From contig JBIOXZ010000189.1 of NCBI GenBank assembly GCA_044869895.1, forward strand, positions 1 to 17,609: a DNA stretch of 17,609 bases. Reading direction: 5' to 3'. The position numbers were made by a program, and so were the translations under genes. A model generated the notes under the pieces. That model did no database searches. It was given only the letters and a program-made list of their open reading frames with translations, and was not told the origin of the DNA. This DNA comes from AC-69 sp044869895 (GTDB lineage: Bacteria; Actinomycetota; UBA4738; HRBIN12). Below, piece after piece: positions 13,169 through 17,609 of this stretch; position 1 is the first letter of the stretch; each line of letters begins with the position of its first letter.

Positions 13169-14049
13169 CAGGCCTCGCTCCCTTCGGGAGCCGGCGGTTC
13201 CTCGACGGTTCCGCCGGAATCAGGGGCCGTCCCGTCCTCAGCGGCCTCATCGCTACGCTCGGTGCTCGGCTCGAGGACGGCCGGCTCCTCGGTCTCGATG
13301 GCCTCGGCCTCGGCCCGGTCGGTGATCAGGGCGCCGGTGGAGGCGCCCCCGGCGGACACCTGCGCCAGAGCCCGGGCTCGAGCGAGCTCGGTCTCCTTCT
13401 CCGCGGCCGGGATCTCGTCGCCGTGGTACACCCACACCTTCACCCCGATCTGCCCGAAGGTCGTCTTCGCCTCGGCCGTGCCGAAGTCGATGCGGGCCCG
13501 GAGGGTATGCAGCGGGACCCGCCCTTCGCGGTACCACTCGCGGCGCGACATCTCGGTCCCGCCGAGGCGGCCGCCGCACTGCACGCGGACGCCGAGCGCC
13601 CCTGCGCGCATGGCAGTCTGGACGGCCCGGCGCATGGCCCGGCGGAAGGAGACCCGTCCGGCCAGCTGCTCGGCCACGCCCTGGGCGAGCAGCGTCGCAT
13701 CGGTCTCCGGCCGAAGCTGGCTGGCCGCCGAGTTCATGTCCTCGACCTTCACGTCGACCCGCTTCTTGGTCACCCGCTCGATGTCCCGGCGGATCCGGTC
13801 GACCTCGGCGCCCTTGCGGCCGATCACGATGCCGGGACGGGCGGTTCGGATGAACACCCAGATCTGGTCGCCCTTGCGCTCGATGTCGATGCTTGAGATG
13901 CCGGCCCGGGACAGGCGACTGCGGATGTGCTTGCGGATCCACACGTCCTCGTGCAGGGAGTCCGCGTAGTCGCGACCTCCGAACCAGTTGGACTTCCACG
14001 TGTAGATGACTCCCAGCCGAAGTCCGTACGGATTGACCTTGTGACCCAT
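13168..14049 (-). CDS. rpsC: 30S ribosomal protein S3 with acidic C-terminal tail
   Basis: Small-subunit protein uS3, at the mRNA entry channel and with mRNA helicase activity alongside S4 and S5. The 293-residue product opens MGHKVNPYGLRLGVIYTWKSNWF. It has a KH domain with the GRKG loop at 77-80, and the C-terminal S3 domain (QLRPETDATLLAQGVAEQLAGRVSFRRAMRRAV; GVRVQCGGRLGGTEMSRREWYREGRVPLHTLRARIDFG). From about 213 onward an Ala/Glu/Pro-rich acidic tail of some 80 residues follows. Many actinobacteria have extended S3 tails, but this one is long. ATG start directly abuts the rplV stop. Confidence 0.97.
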   Translation of the reverse strand: MGHKVNPYGLRLGVIYTWKSNWFGGRDYADSLHEDVWIRKHIRSRLSRAGISSIDIERKGDQIWVFIRTARPGIVIGRKGAEVDRIRRDIERVTKKRVDVKVEDMNSAASQLRPETDATLLAQGVAEQLAGRVSFRRAMRRAVQTAMRAGALGVRVQCGGRLGGTEMSRREWYREGRVPLHTLRARIDFGTAEAKTTFGQIGVKVWVYHGDEIPAAEKETELARARALAQVSAGGASTGALITDRAEAEAIETEEPAVLEPSTERSDEAAEDGTAPDSGGTVEEPPAPEGSEA

Positions 14050-14394
14050 TCAGGCTTCCTCTCCCAACGACTTCACGATCAGCGTGATGTGCGAGGTACG
14101 CTTCCTGACCCTGGCCGCCCTGCCGTAGGCTCGGGGCCGCCACCGCTTTAGCGTGGGCCCCTCGTCCACCCATGCCCGGTCGATGACCAGGTTCTGGGCC
14201 GCCACCTCCGGCCCCTGCTCGGCGTTCGCCACCGCCGAGTTCAGTGCCTTCTCGATGGTACGTGACGCGGACTGAGGCGCGAACCGCAGGATCCGGCGGG
14301 CCTCCTCGACCTGCCGGCCCCGGATGAGGTCGACCATCCGCCGCGCCTTCATCGGCGAGAGCCGCACGTATTTGATCGTCGCTCTGGCTTCCAT
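14050..14394 (-). CDS. rplV: 50S ribosomal protein L22
   Basis: Large-subunit protein uL22, whose long hairpin lines the nascent-chain tunnel. The 114-residue product begins MEARATIKYVRLSPMKARRMVDLIRGRQVEEARRILRFAPQSASRTIEKALNSAVANAE. It carries the tunnel loop around EGPTLKRWRPRAYGRAARVRKRTSHITLIV (77-106). ATG start, 3 bases after the rpsS stop. Ordinary in length and sequence; no macrolide-resistance-type insertion is obvious in the loop. Confidence 0.98.
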   Translation of the reverse strand: MEARATIKYVRLSPMKARRMVDLIRGRQVEEARRILRFAPQSASRTIEKALNSAVANAEQGPEVAAQNLVIDRAWVDEGPTLKRWRPRAYGRAARVRKRTSHITLIVKSLGEEA

Positions 14395-14397
14395 CCG

Positions 14398-14679
14398 CTA
14401 CCTGACCGTCGTGCTCCGCTCGGCCCGCGCGTGGGACCGGAAGGTCCGGGTGGGCGCGAACTCTCCGAGCTTGTGGCCGACCATCGATTCGGACACGTAG
14501 ATGGGCACGTGCTTTCGCCCGTCATGCACAGCGATGGTGTGTCCCACCATCTCCGGGACGATCGTCGAACGACGAGACCAGGTCCGTACCACCTTCTTCT
14601 CGCCCCGGCGGTTCATCTCCACGACCCGGACCATGAGGTGGTCGTCCACGAACGGGCCCTTCTTGATCGACCTCGGCAC
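14398..14679 (-). CDS. rpsS: 30S ribosomal protein S19
   Basis: Small-subunit head protein uS19, which partners S13. The 93-residue product begins (GTG) VPRSIKKGPFVDDHLMVRVVEMN. It continues with RTWSRRSTIVPEMVGHTIAVHDGRKHVPIYVSESMVGHKLGEFAPTRTFRSHA, the family signature. The GTG at 14679 is 2 bases after the rplB TAA, and the purine-rich end of rplB (GGGAAGGGG) supplies the binding site. The next in-frame ATG would delete the conserved N-terminus. The last residues (ERSTTVR) are variable. Confidence 0.97.
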   Translation of the reverse strand: MPRSIKKGPFVDDHLMVRVVEMNRRGEKKVVRTWSRRSTIVPEMVGHTIAVHDGRKHVPIYVSESMVGHKLGEFAPTRTFRSHARAERSTTVR

Positions 14680-14681
14680 GT

Positions 14682-15512
14682 TTATCCACGCCCCTTCCCG
14701 CGGCGACGGACGATGAGTTTGCTCGACGCCTTGTTCTTCTTGCGCGTCCGTCCTTCCTTCTTTCCCCACGGCGAGGTGGGGTGGCGGCCACCGGAGCTCT
14801 TGCCCTCGCCGCCCCCGAGGGGGTGATCCACCGGGTTCATGGCCACTCCGCGGACCGATGGCCGCTTGCGGCGCCACCGGTTGCGTCCGGCCTTGCCCAG
14901 CTGAACCAGCTCGTGCTCGGGGTTGCCCACGACGCCGACCGTCGCCCTGCACGTCGCCTCGACCAGCCGCGTCTCGCCCGAGGGCAGGCGAACCGTGGCG
15001 TACCGGCCCTCCTTCGCCATCAGCTGCACGCTGGTCCCCGCCGAGCGGGCCATACGAGCGCCCGCACCGGGCTTGAGCTCCACGGCGTGCAGCGTCGTCC
15101 CCACGGGGATGTTCCGAAGGGCCAGTGCGTTTCCGGGGCGAACGTCCGCCCCCTCCCCGGAGACCACGATATGGCCGACCTCGAGTCCTTGCGGCGCAAG
15201 GATGTAGCGCTTCTCGCCGTCGAGGTAGTGCAGCAAGGCGATGCGTGCCGTCCGGTTGGGGTCGTACTCGATGTGCGCGACCTTGGCCGGGACGCCGTCC
15301 TTGTCCCGCCGGAAGTCGATGACCCGGTACCGCCGCTTGTTGCCGCCTCCCTGGTGCCGGGCGGTCACGCGCCCGTGGGTGTTTCGACCGGCCTTGTTGC
15401 GCCCCTTGGCCACGAGCGACTTCTCCGGGCGGTCCCGCGTGACCTCGGCGAAGGTCGAACCGGTCATCCCCCGCCGGCCCGGCGTCGTCGGCTTGTACTT
15501 GCGGATGGCCAT
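14682..15512 (-). CDS. rplB: 50S ribosomal protein L2
   Basis: Large-subunit protein uL2, essential for subunit association and peptidyl-transferase activity. The 276-residue product has MAIRKYKPTTPGRRGMT at the N-terminus. The OB and SH3-like domains follow (RNTHGRVTARHQGGGNKRRYRVIDFRR; LRNIPVGTTLHAVELKPGAGARMARSAGTSVQLMAKEG). The conserved C-terminal loop GVAMNPVDHPLGGGEGKSSGGR (222-243) contains His230, equivalent to E. coli His229. The ATG at 15512 is 2 bases after the rplW stop; upstream codons in the same frame mirror rplW and rplD and are not part of the gene. Confidence 0.98.
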   Translation of the reverse strand: MAIRKYKPTTPGRRGMTGSTFAEVTRDRPEKSLVAKGRNKAGRNTHGRVTARHQGGGNKRRYRVIDFRRDKDGVPAKVAHIEYDPNRTARIALLHYLDGEKRYILAPQGLEVGHIVVSGEGADVRPGNALALRNIPVGTTLHAVELKPGAGARMARSAGTSVQLMAKEGRYATVRLPSGETRLVEATCRATVGVVGNPEHELVQLGKAGRNRWRRKRPSVRGVAMNPVDHPLGGGEGKSSGGRHPTSPWGKKEGRTRKKNKASSKLIVRRRGKGRG

Positions 15513-15514
15513 GG

Positions 15515-15805
15515 CTACGTCCCCGTCTCGAAGATCTCGATGGCGTCGCCCTCGGCGAGCTTGACGATGGCGCGTTTCTGGTCCGCCCGCTTGCCCTGCG
15601 TGAACCGGCGACGCTTCACCTTTCCTTGCCGGTTGAGCGTGTTGACGGAGACCACCCGAACATTCCAGATCTGCTGGATGGCCTCCTTGATCTCGGTCTT
15701 GTTCGCCCGACGGTCGACGAGGAACGTGTAGACGTTGGACTCGAGACCGCCGTAGGACTTCTCGGAGACCACCGGGCGGATGATGACGTCGCGCGGCGTC
15801 TTCAT
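15515..15805 (-). CDS. rplW: 50S ribosomal protein L23
   Basis: Large-subunit protein uL23, the main docking point for trigger factor and SRP at the tunnel exit. The 96-residue product has PRDVIIRPVVSEKSYGG (4-20). NVYTFLVDRRANKTEIKEAIQQIWNVRVVSVNTLNRQGKVKRRRFTQGKRADQKRAIVKLAEGDAIEIFE follows, including the VNT motif before the flexible loop. ATG start; the ATGA overlap with the rplD stop suggests translational coupling. Length is typical of bacteria. Confidence 0.98.
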   Translation of the reverse strand: MKTPRDVIIRPVVSEKSYGGLESNVYTFLVDRRANKTEIKEAIQQIWNVRVVSVNTLNRQGKVKRRRFTQGKRADQKRAIVKLAEGDAIEIFETGT

Positions 15806-16500
15806 GCTTCGGCCTCCTCGGCATCCTTGCCCGGTGCCTTGCCCGGGGCCTCGTCCGAGGTGGCTTCGGCGGGTTGGGTCCCGCCCTCCAGCGCGTCCAG
15901 GGCCCTCTGGGTGAACAGGACACGGTCGGCTGCGAGCACCTCATATACGGCCAGCGCGGGCACGTACGCCACACGGACGGAGGCGAGGTTGCGGAAGGAT
16001 CGCTCCACGATCCCATCGCTCGACGGTCCCGGAAGCACGAGCAGGACCGCGCCCTCGAGCTCCAGGGCCTCGATCACTTCGGCCGCCCGGCGGGTCTTCG
16101 GCTCGTCGAACGAGAGCTCGTCCACCACGGAGACCTTGCCCGACGTGAGCGCGTCGGTGAGCGCGGAGCGGAGCGCACCTCGCTTCATCTTCTTGTTGAC
16201 ACGCATTGAGTGGTCCCGAGGATGAGGGCCATGAGCTACCCCGCCGCCGCTCCACTGTGGAGCCCGGATGGACCCCTGCCGAGCACGGCCTGTGCCCTTC
16301 TGGCGCCACGGCTTGCGGCCCCCGCCGGAGACGTCGCCCCGGGTCTTCGTGGCATGGGTACCCCGGCGGATCGCGGCCATGCCGGCCACGACCACCTGGT
16401 GCATGAGCGGGACGCTGACCCTCGCCTCGAAGACCTCGGGGGCCAGCTCGCGCTGGGCCACCTTCTTGCCGGAGGCGTCGACCACCTGGACCTTGGGCAT
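15802..16500 (-). CDS. rplD: 50S ribosomal protein L4
   Basis: Large-subunit protein uL4; its loop reaches the tunnel constriction, and in E. coli it also represses the S10 operon. The 232-residue product has the loop region GTHATKTRGDVSGGGRKPWRQKGTGRARQGSIRAPQWSGGG (47-87) and the globular domain (KKMKRGALRSALTDALTSGKVSVVDEL; VLPG at 155-158). A roughly 28-residue acidic, Ala/Pro/Glu-rich tail follows (from about 205). The ATG shares one base with the rplC stop. No S10-leader-like region to bind L4 is visible upstream of rpsJ, where tuf sits only 19 bases away. Confidence 0.97.
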   Translation of the reverse strand: MPKVQVVDASGKKVAQRELAPEVFEARVSVPLMHQVVVAGMAAIRRGTHATKTRGDVSGGGRKPWRQKGTGRARQGSIRAPQWSGGGVAHGPHPRDHSMRVNKKMKRGALRSALTDALTSGKVSVVDELSFDEPKTRRAAEVIEALELEGAVLLVLPGPSSDGIVERSFRNLASVRVAYVPALAVYEVLAADRVLFTQRALDALEGGTQPAEATSDEAPGKAPGKDAEEAEA

Positions 16501-17153
16501 CAGGCCGAGCCCCCCGTCGGGGCCTTTACGGCCGAGCGGACCAAGACCAGCCCGCCCGACGGTCCGGGCACGGCCCCACGAAGGAGCAACAAGTTGCGCT
16601 CAGCGTCGGCCTGGACCACCTCGAGGTTCAGGACGGTCACCCGCTGGTTGCCCATCTGGCCGGCCATCGGCATCCCCTTGAACACGCGGGATGGAGTGGC
16701 GCAAGCACCGATCGCCCCCGGCGATCGGTGCTTGCGCTCCGTTCCGTGGCTGCTCGACAGGCCCTTGAAGCCGTGTCGCTTCATGGGGCCGGCGAAGCCC
16801 TTGCCTTTCGAGACGCCGATCACGTCCGCCAACTCCCCCGCCTGGAACAGGTCCGCCCGAAGCTCCTGGCCTGCCCGGTAGTTGGCGGCACCCTCCGTGC
16901 GGAGCTCCACCACGTGGCGGCCCGGGGGGGCTCCGTACTTGTCGAAATGCCCCTGCATGGGCTTGGTGAGTTGGTGGGATCGGGGCTCCTCGAACGCCAG
17001 CTGAACGGCCTCGTAGCCGTCCGTGGCCTCCGTCTTGACCTGGGCTACGAAGCACGGCCCGGCCTTGATCACGGTGACGGGGATGGCCCGCGTGTCGTCG
17101 AAGATCTGAGTCATGCCCAGCTTCGTCCCCAGGATTCCCTTGGTCTCGGCCAT
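16500..17153 (-). CDS. rplC: 50S ribosomal protein L3
   Basis: Large-subunit protein uL3, which binds near the 3' end of 23S rRNA and whose loop approaches the peptidyl-transferase centre. The 217-residue product begins MAETKGILGTKLGMTQIFDD. It has GVSKGKGFAGPMKRHGFKG (113-131), then SSHGTERKHRSPGAIGACATPSRVFKGMPMAGQMGNQRVTVLNLEVV (134-180), the central conserved block. ATG start, 2 bases after the rpsJ stop. The codons for residues 140-151 lie in a perfect 18-bp inverted repeat, described separately; the protein sequence there is normal for the family. Confidence 0.98.
   Translation of the reverse strand: MAETKGILGTKLGMTQIFDDTRAIPVTVIKAGPCFVAQVKTEATDGYEAVQLAFEEPRSHQLTKPMQGHFDKYGAPPGRHVVELRTEGAANYRAGQELRADLFQAGELADVIGVSKGKGFAGPMKRHGFKGLSSSHGTERKHRSPGAIGACATPSRVFKGMPMAGQMGNQRVTVLNLEVVQADAERNLLLLRGAVPGPSGGLVLVRSAVKAPTGGSA
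16699..16737. repeat. Perfect 18-bp inverted repeat with 3-base loop inside rplC
   Basis: On the minus (coding) strand the arm GCGCAAGCACCGATCGCC is followed by GGG and then its exact reverse complement, GGCGATCGGTGCTTGCGC. It covers codons 140 to 151 of rplC in full, plus one flanking base of codon 139 and two of codon 152, and encodes RKHRSPGAIGAC. In RNA it would be an uninterrupted 18-bp stem with a minimal loop. The arms stop pairing immediately outside both ends. It lies mid-gene, about 200 bases before the rplC stop, so it is not a terminator. Confidence 0.9.
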
Positions 17154-17155
17154 GG

Positions 17156-17464
17156 CTACAACTTGATCTCGATGTCGACCCCGGCGGACAGGTTCAGGCG
17201 CTGCAGCTCCTGAACCGTCTTCGAGGTGGCGTCCACGATGTCGATCAGCCGCTTGTGCGTGAGCATCTGGAAGTGCTCCCGCGAGTCCTTGTACTTGTGC
17301 GGTGAGCGTATGACCGTGTAGATGGAGCGCTCGGTGGGCAGCGGGACCGGCCCGACGACCTTGGCGCCGGTGCGCGTCACGTGCTCGACGATGTCGCGAG
17401 CCGCCACGTCCAGCATCCGGTGGTCGTAGGCTCGGAGCTTGATCCTGATCTTCGGTCCGACCAC
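17156..17464 (-). CDS. rpsJ: 30S ribosomal protein S10
   Basis: Small-subunit head protein uS10, also known as the antitermination factor NusE, which binds NusB and NusG. The 102-residue product reads KIRIKLRAYDHRMLDVAARDIVEHVTRTGAKVVGPVPLPTERSIYTVIRSPHKYKDSREHFQMLTHKRLIDIVDATSKTVQELQRLNLSAGVDIEIKL, typical over its length. The start is GTG at 17464, with GAGGGG four bases upstream. The tuf stop is only 19 bases before it, so the str and S10 blocks are probably read as one unit here and there is no room for an S10 leader. Confidence 0.98.
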   Translation of the reverse strand: MVGPKIRIKLRAYDHRMLDVAARDIVEHVTRTGAKVVGPVPLPTERSIYTVIRSPHKYKDSREHFQMLTHKRLIDIVDATSKTVQELQRLNLSAGVDIEIKL

Positions 17465-17483
17465 TGTTCCCCTCGTCCTTCCC

Positions 17484-17609
17484 CTACTTCACGATCCTGG
17501 TCACTCGCCCGGCACCCACGGTCCGTCCGCCCTCCCGGATGGCAAACCGCAGGGCCTCCTCCATGGCGATGGGCTTCTCCAGGGTCACCGTGACCTCGAT
17601 GTTGTCCCC
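17484..17609 (-). CDS. tuf: Elongation factor Tu, C-terminal end (partial)
   Basis: Only the last 41 codons and the TAG stop are inside the window. They read GDNIEVTVTLEKPIAMEEAL and then RFAIREGGRTVGAGRVTRIVK, the end of EF-Tu domain 3, which binds aminoacyl-tRNA and EF-Ts. The window edge cuts the gene. It lies immediately upstream of rpsJ, as in many bacteria where the str operon (rpsL-rpsG-fusA-tuf) runs into the S10 operon. Confidence 0.97.
   Translation of the reverse strand, partial: GDNIEVTVTLEKPIAMEEALRFAIREGGRTVGAGRVTRIVK

Noticed and set aside
12800..13969. Long plus-strand frames opposite rpsC/rplP (and similar ones at 2355-3428 and 4953-6026)
   Set aside because: They lie antisense to well-identified genes, have Arg/Pro/Ala-rich composition without recognisable domains, and follow from the G+C-rich third positions of the real genes.
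14763..14780. 6-bp CCCCAC/GTGGGG stem in the 3' part of rplB
   Set aside because: Too short to stand out in this base composition, and it encodes conserved L2 residues.
14682..16016. A 444-codon L2
   Set aside because: Family length is about 275 and MAIRKYKPTTPG at 15512 is the known N-terminus; the extra codons mirror rplW and rplD.
1..17609. Insertion sequences, CRISPR arrays, tRNA or rRNA genes, riboswitches
   Set aside because: No transposase-like protein, no repeat-spacer pattern and no recognisable structured RNA of these classes; the few gaps between genes are all 170 bases or shorter.

Overview
The window is a stretch of chromosomal core genome from a G+C-rich bacterium, and every convincing gene lies on the minus strand. 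Read in the direction of transcription (high to low coordinates) it runs: end of tuf; the S10 block rpsJ-rplC-rplD-rplW-rplB-rpsS-rplV-rpsC-rplP-rpmC-rpsQ; the spc block rplN-rplX-rplE-rpsN-rpsH-rplF-rplR-rpsE-rpmD-rplO-secY; then adk-map, two tandem DivIVA-domain coiled-coil genes, infA-rpmJ-rpsM-rpsK-rpoA-rplQ and truA. The start of an unidentified frame runs off the low-coordinate edge.

Gene order and protein sequences point to the Actinomycetota. The RpoA N-terminus and alpha-CTD resemble actinobacterial forms, rpsD is absent between rpsK and rpoA, GTG starts are frequent, and DivIVA-domain proteins are present. I cannot place it more finely; a deep-branching or uncultivated actinobacterial class is possible.

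Region by region: 17609-8010 is almost gap-free ribosomal protein genes, many joined by ATGA, GTGA or TGATG stop/start overlaps that imply translational coupling. 7989-5286 holds the protein translocation channel (SecY), adenylate kinase and methionine aminopeptidase. 5285-3466 is the looser part: two paralogous DivIVA-like genes with gaps of 80, 170 and 133 bases around them, the last carrying a good SigA-type promoter and a 5' leader hairpin ahead of infA. 3465-932 is the alpha block without rpsD. 916-170 is truA.

Together the genes build the 50S and 30S subunits, RNA polymerase alpha and IF-1, insert and process new proteins (SecY, Map), supply adenylate balance (Adk) and modify tRNA (TruA). 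The DivIVA-like pair would couple this growth operon to cell-pole or envelope organisation if it works like its family. The most unusual items are a perfect 18-bp inverted repeat with a 3-base loop inside rplC, the tandem DivIVA-like genes, a C-terminally doubled L29, and structured gaps beside infA and rpoA. No mobile element, CRISPR array or tRNA/rRNA gene is visible.
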